A program made the translations under genes and the position numbers. A model generated the notes under the pieces. That model had not been told where the DNA came from. It did no database searches and was given only the letters and a program-made list of their open reading frames with translations. Positions 36,788-49,154 of a DNA stretch of 64,000 nucleotides are shown piece by piece; position 1 is the first letter of the stretch, and each line of letters begins with the position of its first letter. Source of the stretch: Liolophura sinensis (Eukaryota > Mollusca > Polyplacophora > Chitonida > Chitonidae); contig NC_088302.1 in the NCBI RefSeq assembly GCF_032854445.1, positions 3,280,023 to 3,344,022 on the forward strand, given 5' to 3'.

Positions 36788-37519
36788 TACTGTTAAATGA
36801 CAGAATTTAATAGACACCCAGCTAATATATCTCCTGATCACTTGTGAGTTTCACATGTGCTCTAATATTTCAATGTCTGTGTGCATTTGTAATTTGGTAT
36901 TATTGCAAAAATATGACAACAAGTATCATTCAAGTGATGGTGAAGAAGTCTTTCATGTGCGCTGATGTGCCCTAATCTGTCAGTGGATTAGATCATCCAT
37001 CATCTATCACCCTGAGGGAAGACTTACGAATCAGTTCACCCATTTGTCACCCTGAAGGTGGCCATGTTTGCAATCCTCCCACGCTGGGCTGTACCAGTCC
37101 AGCATGAGCAAGTATGACATAGTGCTCTGTGGTACAGGCCGTAAATCTACATTGCTGTCATCGTTGTAGAACGGTGACCGAGGGCTTTGACAGTTTTTCC
37201 ATGTTGTTGGGCTTAACAGATTTAAATCCAAGTGGCATACCACAGACTCCAAAGGTGGTGTGTGCTCTCAGCATTTACATTTAAGGGTCAGTCAGATGCC
37301 ACATGCTGTATGATTTAGTGTTAGCCAGTCAACTCAGGTGTCTGTGTGTTGTGGCTGGGGTAGGTGACACTTGTCAGGGGGTACTGCATGGGCACATCAG
37401 ATGGCCATGACACTTGCTTTGTAGACACAAGGTTATGACATTGCTCATTCTTGGGAAAATTGACAACATTGCATTGTGTGTACTTGTACTGTACAAAATG
37501 AAGGCATTGCAATTTAATA
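36788..37519. other. Unique sequence, no gene seen
   Basis: A 73-codon minus frame (37031-37252) is unrecognised. No arrays. Confidence 0.5.
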
Positions 37520-37874
37520 ATAGTGGTACAGGAGAATCTAATATCAGTGGTACAGGAGAATCTAATATCAGTGGTACAGGAGAATCTAATATCAGGGGTA
37601 CAGGAGAATCTAATATCAGGGGTACAGGAGAATCTAATATCAGTGGTACAGGAGAATCTAATATCAGTGGTACAGGAGAATCTAATATCAGTGGGAGAGG
37701 AGAATCTAATATCAGTGGTACAGGAGAATCTAATATCAGTGGTACAGGAGAATCTAATATCTGTGGGAGAGGAGAAAGTAAAATCAGTGGGAGAGGAGAA
37801 TCTAATATCAGTGGTACAGGAGAATCTAATATCAGTGGTACAGGAGAATCTAATATCAGTGGGAGAGGAGAGTC
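37520..37874 (+). repeat. Minisatellite, 24 bp unit, about 15 copies
   Basis: The unit is AGTGGTACAGGAGAATCTAA then TATC. Variants are AGGGGTACAGG and AGTGGGAGAGG, the latter recurring at intervals. The unit equals eight codons with no stop in several frames, so four overlapping ORFs (two per strand) appear. It abuts a tRNA-like SINE relic at its right edge. Confidence 0.95.
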
Positions 37875-37960
37875 CTGAAAATCCTTGTCCAAGAATAGGA
37901 TTGAACCCAGGTCTTGTGTGACTAGCTACGCTGGTCCATAACCACACTGCCAGGACTTGT
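37875..37960 (-). mobile_element. tRNA-like SINE relic next to the 24-bp array
   Basis: On the minus strand, GTCCTGGCAGTGTGGTTATG leads to CACACAAGACCTGGGTTCAA and TCC. GGTTCAATCC is an excellent B-box match; the A box is weak. The array begins immediately after this segment on the minus strand, so the array may have grown within the element. No target duplication identified. Confidence 0.5.
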
Positions 37961-40009
37961 TTCCACTGAAACGGGAAAGAAAACGCATTGTGTCCAATTG
38001 AAGCACACAGCTTTCGCTTATCCATTGACATTCAGCTGTTTGAGTGAAAGAAAGTGAGCAGAGCATAGAGAGAAGCACAACCCTTCAGCCATGCCAGCAA
38101 GTGCAGTGTATCTCCAGTGTGGTGGAGCAGAGTTTGTTCAAACAGTACATTGTGTAGTTGAATCACCCTTGCTAAACTATACAGTCAAGACTGCCAGAAA
38201 ATCTCATAAGACCTTGAGATTGAAAAAGTTTCCAGCTGTCAGAATTCATTCTCAATTTACTTGTTAGGCATAAATTGTAAGTCTTTTTTTAGTGATGGAA
38301 AATTGACTTTTGCTTCATATTTTAGCAGGCAAATAAGGCCAGATTTGTCCCTATGGACACATTTGCCGGCGTTTATGAGATGGAAATCAAATGGAACGCT
38401 GTAATTTGCAAGTTTCACATCCTGCAGGCATAAAGAATTTGGGGCCAGTAGCAGAAAATCAGTTTGGATCTACTAATTCATATCAGAACTTATCTCACAC
38501 ATTCATAAATGTTGTACAAGCGTCCAGATTTTCAGCTTGACAACTGACATTTTAGTCAGCATCCTCACCATGCAATCTTCTGTTAATTGCATGTAAAATA
38601 AAGTATCTTTCAACCTCCTTAAATGAAAGCTTTTTGTTATTACAGTTTTTAAATTCATTTGTTTGTATACTGCGTCAGTCGGTTAAACCTGTACTACAAG
38701 TTGATGGGCGATTTTATGTTAGCATGTAAAAATATTCAACAGTAAAATACACAAAATGACATTTTGAACATGATATTTATTGATTATTTTGAACATGCTA
38801 TTTATTGATTATATGTGTTGCAATACTTCTGCATGTTCATTGTTTGTGTCTCAACTAATTGTATTATGATGGTCTTCATGAGCTGTAAATTTTTCCACGT
38901 GCATGCATGGCTTAAGCTAATCTTGAAGTATCACAGTTTGGGCGACGGTGTAAAATCTTAATCCAATTGTTTGATTGCTTGGCCAATTGATCGGCCGGCC
39001 GGCCGGCCAGCCAGCTCGTGAAGTCCTGCATGCCCATGTGTACACGCAGGGAGTTTGAACCGTGTCGTGTTGCAATTCTGCTGCAAATAATGATTGACAA
39101 ATGGCCCTCTTATGAATGTGATACCTTTCTCTAATTCCTCGTTGAGCTCGAACACAAAAGATATAACATTTCATTTAGTCACAGCTTTGCTCATATTGTG
39201 CTTCCTACAAGTGCTACTATCAAGGCTATGTTGTATTGTTCCGCCTCTGCCTGTTAAGTGCCTGTTCTCAGGGCTGCGCTGGATGCACATCCGGAAGAAT
39301 TAATGAGGCTTTACAGGTTGACAGGTGTCCGGAATTGAACACCATTCCTTTTTCAGTTTTTGATTAAAAAAAAGAGCAAAACTTGAGATAGTCGTTAGGC
39401 AGTGTTTTGTCATGCTGATGTATTGTAGCTATTGAATAGGCGTTTCATTACTTCAAATCGTTACGCCATTAATACAATAGCAGAGAAACTACTATGTCAT
39501 TGCTGCTCAAATTAAGTGGTGAAAAGGCAGAAAGGTGTTGACGGAAAAGGTTAATAAACCATATATAGTTCACTGTTAATCCTCTCTATATCCCCTTCCA
39601 GACGCAGCTTCTGTTTTCGATTTCACAAACGGCTTTCAAATCTACTTAGTGTGGAGCTTTTTTAGCCCATGGGGATACCTGGCCTTGAAACCATTGGCAC
39701 GTTTTGTACACTGGAAGGGTGGAGACATAACACTGCATATTACTGCTGTAGGCTACTTTGATGATTGTTTTCCTACCAAAACCAATCAGTCATTCTGTAC
39801 CGCCGGCCTGGGAATGATATGTGGGTGTGTAGTTCACAGTGATAGGCAACATGGGTTTTCAGTGTGATCGGTACTTAAACAGTCGTTTAGACAAGCACTA
39901 GCTGTTGGTTAAAAGAGCTTTATAATTGCTTTATACAGATGAAGTCATGTGGCTGATTAAGCTTTAATTAGTTCACTGCGACAAGGGACAACTGTATTAC
40001 AGACGTAAA
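37961..40009. other. Unique sequence, no gene seen
   Basis: Contains a perfect GGCCGGCC-type tract (38992-39008), a 25-bp direct duplication with ATTTATTGATTA near 38765-38812, and a non-repetitive stretch near 38320-38460 that could be a conserved non-coding element. Frames are at most 85 codons. Confidence 0.5.
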
Positions 40010-40172
40010 AATTTATTCTTTTATTTTGTAGGTGTTTTACATCGTACTCATTTTTATTTATATATTTATATTATTTAGTTTTTTAATTTATATAACGGCA
40101 GCCAGCATTAAAGACTGGAAGGAAACAGGGCAGACCATTCATAGGTTGCTGACAGACCTTCCCAAATACCAG
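40010..40172 (-). mobile_element. SINE 3' half, minus orientation
   Basis: On the plus strand GTAGGTGTTTTACATCGTAC, then TATAACGGCAGCCAGCATTA and GCTGACAGACCTTCCCAAAT match, in order, the tail and body of the SINE at 13222-13492. An A/T-rich segment of about 45 bp replaces the AGTGAAATATTC part. The tRNA head is absent. Confidence 0.75.
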
Positions 40173-40730
40173 ACAGCATAGACACATGGCCACTGATATC
40201 AGACTAGTGTCTGTCAAGAAATCTTGAAGAAGTTAAATAATGTAGGTAAAGCAGTAAATTAAATGTCATCATGCAAGCAACATACATTTATTTCTTCTGA
40301 ATGGTAATTGGCTAAAAACTTGACGAAGGCAAAATTGGCAATATGTGTGCAAGGTCCCACAAAATGTCAGTCCTCTTGCTCTCATGCCTCTTGTTACGTG
40401 GATGACCCAGCTGTGTGCAGCGTATTCAACACAGAAGAAAATGAAATGTAAGTTTATGTATGTTTACATGTGGATCAGTGTGAATTAAGTTATTTGCAGA
40501 ATGAAAAAAAGCCATGGAAAATCTCCTGCCTCTTATTGTAGTCTTATTTTTTTATGCTTAGAACAGTTTATCATTAAGCGCCTAAACATTCTGGCATAAA
40601 TGCACATATTTAATTATCCTGTGCCTAAGCCCATAACATCACTGAAGCTGAGGTATTCTACATCTATAGTTTTACATTTACAATGTAGGATGTTTTGTAC
40701 TTGCATGGTTTAAACATCCACACTATGCTT
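40173..40730. other. Unique sequence
   Basis: No gene-like frame or repeat seen. Confidence 0.5.
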
Positions 40731-41154
40731 TCCACTGCCAAGGTGTAAGTGAAAACTACTTGACTGCCAAGGTGTAAGTGAAAACTGCTTGACTGCCATG
40801 GTGCAAGTGAAAACTGCTTGACTGCCAAGGTGTAAGTGAAAACTGCATGACTGCCAAGATGTAAGTGAAAACTGCATGACTGCCAAGGTGTAAGCGAAAA
40901 CTGCATGGCTGCCAAGGTGTAAGTGAAAACTGCTTGACTGCCAAGGTGTAAGTGAAAACTGCATGACTGCCAAGGTGTAAGTGAAAACTGCTTGACTGCC
41001 AAGGTGTAAGTAAAAACTGCTTGACTGCCAGGGTGTAAGTGAAAACTGCTTGACTGCCAAGGTGTAAGTGAAAACTGCATGACTGCCAAGATGTAAGTGA
41101 AAACTGCATGACTGCCAAGGTGTAAGTGAAAACGGCTTCACCTCCAAGGTTTAA
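40731..41154 (-). repeat. Minisatellite, 29 bp unit, about 14.5 copies
   Basis: The unit is TTGACTGCCAAGGTGTAAGT then GAAAACTGC, alternating with a CATGACTGCC form. The length is not a multiple of three and the minus strand lacks stops, so all three minus frames are open (three overlapping ORFs of 141-145 codons). Edge units are the most diverged. Confidence 0.96.
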
Positions 41155-41680
41155 GAGGCGCAGCCTCAACATAGCTTGAGGGAACATCGCCTATTTAACT
41201 TGCTGTGAATTTGTGAGCAAAATTGCCTGTGATTGCCTCTTTCGAATATTTTGATTGACACAACACATCAAACGTGGTTCACAGTTACATCACTTCTGTT
41301 CATACACTTCAAAGTTCAGTGAAATTATGAAAACCGTGAATTTTGTCCCCAAGCAATGTCAGGCATATGGCTACATTGATAAACATTGGCAGAACTCACT
41401 GCTAAATCTCAACGGTTACAAGCTCTGACCATCTGCTTTTAGGTTTAATGGTATTAGATCCACCCAAATCTTGCCATGTATTTAATTTATTTTCACCTTC
41501 CCAATACAGCAGAATTTATATGGTGAAGAAAAACAATATCAAGTGCTGATGCAAGTGTACTAGTGCACATGTAATTCATCATTTCCAGCGACATATATCA
41601 GCCAGTGGAAGACTGGAATTATCCATTTTGAAAATTTTACGCTGTGATTTTCCACACATCACATAAATGCTTAGACTTTG
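41155..41680. other. Unique spacer
   Basis: AT-rich; nothing recognised. Confidence 0.5.
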
Positions 41681-43352
41681 TAAGATGATTTCAACTTAAC
41701 CATAGTTTTACTCTCTTGTTCCTTACTGCCCTAGACTGTTGTCATGGACTTAATTGTGCATTGTCCGATGTACGATGATTCAACGTAACCATAGTCTTAC
41801 TCTCTTGTTCCTTACTGCCCTAGACTGTTCTCATTGTCTTAATTGTGCATTGTCTGATGTACGATGATTCAACTTAACCATAGTCTTACTCTCTTGTTCC
41901 TTACTGCCCTAGACTGTTGTCATGGACTTAATTGTGCATTGTCTGATGTACGATGATTCAACTTAACCATAGTCTTACTCTCTTGTTCCTTACTGCCCTA
42001 GACTGTTGTCATGGACTTAATTGTGCATTGTCCGATGTACGATGATTCAACTTAACCATAGTCTTACTCTCTTGTTCCTTACTGCCCTAGACTGTTGTCA
42101 TTGTCTTAATTGTGCATTGTCCGATGTACGATGATTCAACTTAACCATAGTCTTATTCTCTTGTTCCTTACTGCCCTAGACTGTTGTCATGGTCTTAATT
42201 GTACATTGTCTGATGTACGATGATTCAACTTAACGATAGTCTTACTCTCTTGTTCCTTACTGCCCTAGACTGTTGTCATTGTCTTAATTGTGCATTGTCT
42301 GATGTACGATGATTCAACTTAACCATAGTCTTACTCTCTTGTTCCTTACTGCCCTAGACTGTTGTCATGGACTTAATTGTGCATTGTCTGATGTACGATG
42401 ATTCAACTTAACCATAGTCTTACTCTCTTGTTCCTTACTGCCCTAGACTGTTGTCATTGTCTTAATTGTGCATTGTCTGATGTACGATGATTCAACTTAA
42501 CGATAGTCTTACTCTCTTGTTCCTTACTGCCCTAGACTGTTGTCATTGTCTTAATTGTACATTGTCCGATGTACGATGATTCAACTTAACCATAGTCTTA
42601 CTCTCTTGTTCCTTACTGCCCTAGACTGTTGTCATGGACTTAATTGTGCATTGTCTGATGTACGATGATTCAACTTAACCATAGTCTTACTCTCTTGTTC
42701 CTTACTGCCCTAGACTGTTGTCATGGTCTTAATTGTGCATTGTCTGATGTACGATGATTCAACTTAACCATAGTCTTACTCTCTTGTTCCTTACTGCCCT
42801 AGACTGTTGTCATTGTCTTAATTGTGCATTGTCTGATGTACGATGATTCAACTTAACCATAGTCTTACTCTCTTGTTCCTTACTGCCCTAGACTGTTGTC
42901 ATGGACTTAATTGTGCATTGTCTGATGTACGATGATTCAACTTAACCATAGTCTTACTCTCTTGTTCCTTACTGCCCTAGACTGTTGTCATGGACTTAAT
43001 TGTGCATTGTCCGATGTACGATGATTCAACTTAACCATAGTCTTACTCTCTTGTTCCTTACTGCCCTAGACTGTTGTCGTTGTCTTAATTGTACATTGTC
43101 TGATGTACGATGATTCAACGTAACCATAGTCTTACTCTCTTGTTCCTTACTGCCCTAGGCTGTTGTCATGGTCTTAATTGTGCATTGTCTGATGTACGAT
43201 GATTCAACTTAACCATAGTCTTACTCTCTTGTTCCTTACTGCCCTATACTGTTCTCATGGTCTTAATTGTCCGTTTTCTGTGTGATGATTCAACTTAACC
43301 ATAGTCTTACTCTCTTGTTCCTTACGACCCTAGACCCTAATTGTCCGTTGTC
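41681..43352 (+). repeat. Minisatellite, 89 bp unit, about 19 copies
   Basis: Units read TACGATGATTCAACTTAACC, ATAGTCTTACTCTCTTGTTC, CTTACTGCCCTAGACTGTTG, TCATGGACTTAATTGTGCAT and TGTCTGATG. Variation is concentrated at CATGGACTT/CATTGTCTT/CATGGTCTT and TGTCTG/TGTCCG. Central copies are nearly identical; the last two units are truncated and diverged. No ORF spans it because the unit contains stops. Confidence 0.97.
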
Positions 43353-44130
43353 CCATCTTTATGACTTCCATATTTCTGAACATGTATTCTCATGAAATTC
43401 ATGATGTAATTCTTAAATTGAAATTCCTTTTTTTGAATATGCCTTTTGGCCTTTTCAGGTGTGTGTCTGTTTGCATTAATTTATGCAATTTTTGTACTTA
43501 ATATTGATAACTTTTTCTCAATTTCGTTATTACCAGATCTCTGAACTTATAGGTACTGAATTCATGAACTTTGACTGAGAAGAAGATTGGTACTCATACA
43601 TGACATCCTTGCATTGGTTTGCACAATAATCATTTTAATTTACAAATACTATCAGAATGTTTGTCATTGCTGTATCTCCAAACCTGTTCAAATATTTAAA
43701 TTTAAGTTGTGGAGCTACAGGTAGTCATCTGTGTCCTTTGGCGTTTTCAGTCTATACTTGCATTAATGTGCATATGAATGAGCTTATTTGCATCAGAGTA
43801 TGAGAGAGTATGATACATAGTTTGTTCCACAATGTTGAATCAGCTGTCCATGTTGTAGATTGGCCTGTTTCCCCTGTTGATCCTGGTCCATCGACCTCAG
43901 ACAACAGAAGCTGATAGTTCCTCATAGCTAGATCATAGAGTGTGATGTTAATGGCTATGTACTTTCTGTGGTAGACACTGCTAGGGTTCATTAGGTACCT
44001 GCGGGGAGAAATAAGATCAGGTGTTAACATGGTTTACCTGTTTTAATCCCTGAGCATCTGTCTGCAAATAGATTGATGACAGGATGACAGGAGACGTGGT
44101 TAGTTTGGTCGATGTAGCCTGAGGCGACCA
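43353..44130. other. Unique sequence, no gene seen
   Basis: A 92-codon minus frame (43752-44030) is unrecognised. Nothing else. Confidence 0.5.
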
Positions 44131-46124
44131 TGTCTGCTGGTGTGAGCTTTGCAGTGATGGGGATCCAGTGTGCTGGTGAGAGCTTTGCAGTGATGGGGAT
44201 CCAGTGTGCTGGTGTGAGCTTTGCAGTGATGGGGATCCAGTGTGCTGGTGAGAGCTTTGCAGTGATGGGGATCCAGTGTGCTGGTGAGAGCTTTGCAGTG
44301 ATGGGGATCCAGTGTGCTGGTGTGAGCTTTGCAGTGATGGGGATCCAGTGTGCTGGTGAGAGCTTTGCAGTGACGGGAATCCAGTGTGCTGGTGAGAGCT
44401 TTGCAGTGACGGGGATCCAGTGTGCTGGTGTGAGCTTTGCAGTGACGGGGATCCAGTGTGCTGGTGAGAGCTTTGCAGTGACGGGAATCCAGTGTGCTGG
44501 TGTGAGCTTTGCAGTGATGGGGATCCAGTGTGCTAGTGAGAGCTTTGCAGTGATGGGGATCCAGTGTGCTGGTGAGAGCTTTGCAGTGATGGGGATCCAG
44601 TGTGCTGGTGAGAGCTTTGCAGTGATGGGGATCCAGTGTGCTGGTGAGAGCTTTGCAGTGACGGGAATCCAGTGTGCTGGTGTGAGCTTTGCAGTGATGG
44701 GGTACCAGTGTGCTGGTGAGAGCTTTGCAGTGATGGGGTACCAGTGTGCTGGTGAGAGCATTGCAGTGATGGGAATCCAGTGTGCTGGTGTGAGCTTTGC
44801 AGTGATGGGGATCCAGTGTGCTGGTGTGAGCTTTGCAGTGATGGGGATCCAGTGTGCTGGTGTGAGCTTTACAGTGATGGGGATCCAGTGTGCTGGTGTG
44901 AGCTTTGCAGTGATGGGGCACCAGTGTGCTGGTGAGAGCTTTGCAGTGATGGGGCACCAGTGTGCTGGTGTGACTTTTGCAGTGATGGGGCACCAGTGTG
45001 CTGGTGTGAGCTTTGCAGTGATGGGGATCCAGTGTGCTGGTGTGAACTTTGCAGTGATGGGGATCCAGTGTGCTGGTGTGAGCTTTGCAGTGATGGGGAT
45101 CCAGTGTGCTGGTGTGAGCTTTGTGGTGATGGGGATCCAGTGTGCTGGTGAGAGCTTTGCAGTGATGGGGATCCAGTGTGCTGGTGAGAGCTTTGCAGTG
45201 ACGGGAATCCAGTGTGCTGGTGTGAGCTTTGCAGTGATGGGGATCCAGTGTGCTAGTGAGAGCTTTGCAGTGATGGGGATCCAGTGTGCTGGTGAGAGCT
45301 TTGCAGTGATGGGGATCCAGTGTGCTGGTGAGAGCTTTGCAGTGATGGGGATCCAGTGTGCTGGTGAGAGCTTTGCAGTGACGGGAATCCAGTGTGCTGG
45401 TGTGAGCTTTGCAGTGATGGGGTACCAGTGTGCTGGTGAGAGCTTTGCAGTGATGGGGTACCAGTGTGCTGGTGAGAGCTTTGCAGTGATGGGAATCCAG
45501 TGTGCTGGTGTGAGCTTTGCAGTGATGGGGATCCAGTGTGCTGGTGTGAGCTTTGCAGTGATGGGGATCCAGTGTGCTGGTGTGAGCTTTACAGTGATGG
45601 GGATCCAGTGTGCTGGTGTGAGCTTTGCAGTGATGGGGCACCAGTGTGCTGGTGAGAGCTTTGCAGTGATGGGGCACCAGTGTGCTGGTGTGACTTTTGC
45701 AGTGATGGGGCACCAGTGTGCTGGTGTGAGCTTTGCAGTGATGGGGATCCAGTGTGCTGGTGTGAACTTTGCAGTGATGGGGATCCAGTGTGCTGGTGTG
45801 AGCTTTGCAGTGATGGGGATCCAGTGTGCTGGTGTGAGCTTTGTGGTGATGGGGATCCAGTGTGCTGGTGAGAGCTTTGCAGTGATGGGGATCCAGTGTG
45901 CTGGTGAGAGCTTTGCAGTGATGGGAATCCAGTGTGCTGGTGTGACTTTTGCAGTGATGGGGTACCAGTGTGCTGTTGTGAGATTTGCAGAGATGGTTCA
46001 CCAGTGTGGTGGTGTGAGCTTTGCAGAGATGGGGCACCAGTGTGCTGGTGTGAGCTTTGCAGAGGTGGGGCACCAGTGTGGTGGTGTGAGCTTTGCAGGG
46101 ATGGGACACTAGTGTGCTTGCTGG
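44131..46124 (+). repeat. Minisatellite, 36 bp unit, about 55 copies, with a duplicated 720-bp block
   Basis: The unit is GAGCTTTGCAGTGATGGGGA then TCCAGTGTGCTGGTGT. Main variants are GAGAGC, GGGAATCC, GGGGTACC and GGGGCACC. The stretch from about 44455 to 45200 recurs 720 bp (20 units) later, to about 45920; by eye the only difference is base 44760 (A) against 45480 (T). The unit equals 12 codons and is stop-free on both strands, producing ORFs of 660 codons (44130-46112, plus) and 669 codons (44100-46109, minus). The GCACCAGTGTGCTGGTG variant can fold as a short hairpin. Right-edge units are the most diverged. Confidence 0.98.
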
Positions 46125-46453
46125 TCACAGTCAACATTTGAGCTCTTGTTCACTGGCAACGTTTGGACTTCTTAGTGACTGTAAACATTTAACCTCCTGA
46201 CTGGTGTTATCATTTGAGCCTCCATGTGACTGTCAACATTTTTCAGTCACACGTCACACCTGTGTTTTCTTACAACAATCAATGCTCTGGTTCAAATCCA
46301 CAACATTGCCTTCCACTCCAAAACCAGAAAATCAACAGACTGATTAGTCTTTAATGTTATGCTCATGAAGTTTTTACTCTCACATCACCACTCATGGCCC
46401 AAGGCCACTTAAGAGTTTCTCCATCTCCATCCATAAGTCCCCACATACCACCT
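46125..46453. other. Spacer between inverted 36-bp arrays
   Basis: About 330 bp of sequence with several GTCAACATTT-like words near 46128-46230, possibly a decayed short repeat. No gene. Confidence 0.5.
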
Positions 46454-46686
46454 TCCCATCTTTGCAAACTTCACACCAGCACACTGGATCCCCATTACTG
46501 CAAAGCTCACACCAGCACACTGGTGCCCCATCACTGCAAAGCTCACACCAGCACACTGGTGCTCCATCACTGCAAACTTCATACCAGCACACTGGTGCCC
46601 CATCACTGCAAAACTCACACCAGCACACTGGTGCCTCATCTCTGCAAAGCTCACACCAGCACACTGGTGCCCCATCACTGCAAAGC
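46454..46686 (-). repeat. Inverted 36-bp array, about 6.5 copies
   Basis: Units read CACACCAGCACACTGGTGCC then CCATCACTGCAAAGCT, the reverse complement of the 44131-46124 unit (mostly its GGGGCACC variant). It ends abruptly against a SINE 3' fragment at 46687. Confidence 0.95.
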
Positions 46687-46833
46687 ACGTGGGAAGGTCT
46701 GATAGTAAGCTGTGGATGGTCGTGGGTTTCCGCCAGGCTTTGCCCAGTTTCCTACAACCATAATGCTGACCGCCGTCATATAAGTGAAATATTCTTGAGT
46801 AAACACCAATCAAATAAATAAATAAATAAATTA
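46687..46833 (+). mobile_element. SINE 3' half abutting the inverted array
   Basis: CACGTGGGAAGGTCTGATAG, GGATGGTCGTGGGTTTCCGC, ATAATGCTGACCGCCGTCAT, ATAAGTGAAATATTCTTGAG and AACACCAATCAAATAAATAA follow the body and tail of the SINE at 13222-13492. Only CGGCGT-like bases after TTGAGT are missing. The head is absent; the array begins exactly where the element starts. Confidence 0.85.
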
Positions 46834-49154
46834 AAGAACCGCTTTGCACATACATGGGTGTAACATGATCATATAAGCCAGCGACTGTTCCGATAATATT
46901 TAAACCTAAACTATTAATATAGGCTGTCTTACATGCATATAGACAGGCGTAGGATGTTATGCATCAGTCTTCAGTGTGATTGGACCTCAATTGTTTTGAT
47001 ACAGTTGAAAGAAAATTGGAGAAAAGGTCTCATAAATTGGTGTGTGACTGTATATTGTGGCTTTTCTTTGACTGGTACACGATGGGTATATGACATGAAA
47101 CTCTTGACGCTTGCAGGTGTGTATTTTTTTCTGCAAGCCTATAAGCTAAGATGATTCCACACCAGCATGGTGATGAGAATGTTTGTGAGTTTGTTGTAAA
47201 ATAAAGCCCTAACTGTGAGGACAACCAGTAGTACTTGTGAATTATTGAACATTGGCAAGGGTCCCAACTGATACCGTCTGGGAACCTTGTCTTCCGCTCA
47301 GGGTTGACCTCAGAAATTATTCATACAAAGAGCTCTTCATGGTGTAAATGACTAGCAGGCAATTGGGGCGAGGGAAGAAATCAGCTAGGTAATAGTTAAC
47401 ATCTGTTAGGTGGGTGTTGCAGTCAAAGACAAGTCTTTGTAAGTTGACAAGCTATCGTTGGTAGAGACATTCTGATTACCATGTTTGTATAAACGATAAT
47501 GCAAACTGCATGCATGTAAAGGGTTAAACGTGAATGTACTGCTAACAGTGATGTCAAAAACTTTAAGAATTGATCCCTCCCAGATAAGGCTGTAATATCA
47601 GAGTTTTATTTTCGCAACTGTAATGTGTTCCTGCTGATAGGGATGTACATGCACCAGGTTCAAACAGTAAAACATACACAGATGTTGATGCCTGTTGCTC
47701 ACTTGGCAGTTATTTATGAATTCTGAACACAAAAGTGGGAATTGTTTATAATCATAAGTGCTATAGACAAGCCACATGTGTATATGAGGTTAATATATTA
47801 AATGTTGTGGATATTAAATACTCCTGTCTTGACAGAGTTTGGATCAATGACGCAGTTTATGTGGCACTGATGTCATGCTTATTCTATCAGTGAACTTTTT
47901 TTGAATTCTGATTAAAGAGCCGTCCCCAATTATTGTTTTGTATTTTCTTGTTAAACACGAATTGGTTAAAGATATGTGGTTGAACCAATTCATTTATTTT
48001 ATGCTTTTCGCCTTGAGTGCCACGCTTCATTGCACATGTTACACCTGCCTCAAAACACGAACAGAGCATGAAATCGCTAGCGTATTAATACATCACCTGT
48101 CTCCTACTGCCGAAATCGGCAAATAGTGTTTGCTACAACAACATGCCACGCGACCGGTATAGGCTACAGATTCCTCAAGGTTATTGAGTAAAAAGGAATT
48201 GCAGTGCATGTACTTACATGCGTACATGTACATGTCAAATTATGAATAGCCGGTATTATTACCGGACATGCCGACTTTTAGTTTAGCATTGGTGTGCGGG
48301 AAATTTGAGGTCTAAATTAGACATTCATTCACACATGGGATCATGCGGGAGCAATCCGGGATTACCACGCAATAGGCGCCTGGATTTCTGACTGAGTTGA
48401 TTTCAGTACAGGATTTATGTTGAAGTCCACCAAACACATGGAGTGTGTGTTTAGAAAACAATAGGCTGTGCATATTCAGGTAAATACTGCTCAGATAGGG
48501 CCTACTGTTTTGTCTGTGACACGAAAGACTTTATGCTTATATAGTATATATAGACTATTAAACTGTATATACTAACATAAAATATGACTTTGTTAATTTT
48601 TGTATTAGTATAAAAAAGCGCAATTCTTGATGTTACTTTTGTGAACATTTTTACTCTATTGTTACCCTAATTTTTCAGTCAATGCAAAAAGCAATATTAT
48701 GGTATATCGAAACACTGATTTTTAAAGATACAGATTGGCCAGATGAATACATGGATTGAGCTGACGTATTCAGAAAATTAACTGCATAAGTGAAGTTTTA
48801 GGGTGGAAACAGAGCAAACAATATTAGGAACATAACTAGTATATACAACTGTTTTACCCCAGGCTTCTGCATACCTGTCAGTCTATAACGAACTTGAATT
48901 GCTAAGCATATTGAAAAAGGCATATTTCTGCCTGACTGACACATTGACGTTCACTTATATAAATAGCCAAATAGAATATTATGCAAAATGAAAAAGTTAG
49001 AATTGGCTATTCATAATATTAGATTTATCATTAATAAATCTCAAACTAGTTAGACACTGTTATACGATAGGTTATATGTTCAGGTAGATCTGCATAGACA
49101 CAACACACATATACCCAGATAACAACTCGGTAGTCTATATAACTAATTTATATA
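46834..49154. other. Unique sequence, no gene seen
   Basis: Frames are at most 73 codons. A TACATGTA lies at 48223. A small inverted repeat (AGTCTATATA and TATATAGACT around a 7-base loop) sits near 49132-49158 at the border of the next element. Confidence 0.5.

Noticed and set aside
44130-46112. Long ORF as a repeat-rich secreted or structural protein gene
   Set aside because: Equally long ORF on the opposite strand, no unique N- or C-terminal domain, no signal peptide and a simple 36-bp unit explain it fully.
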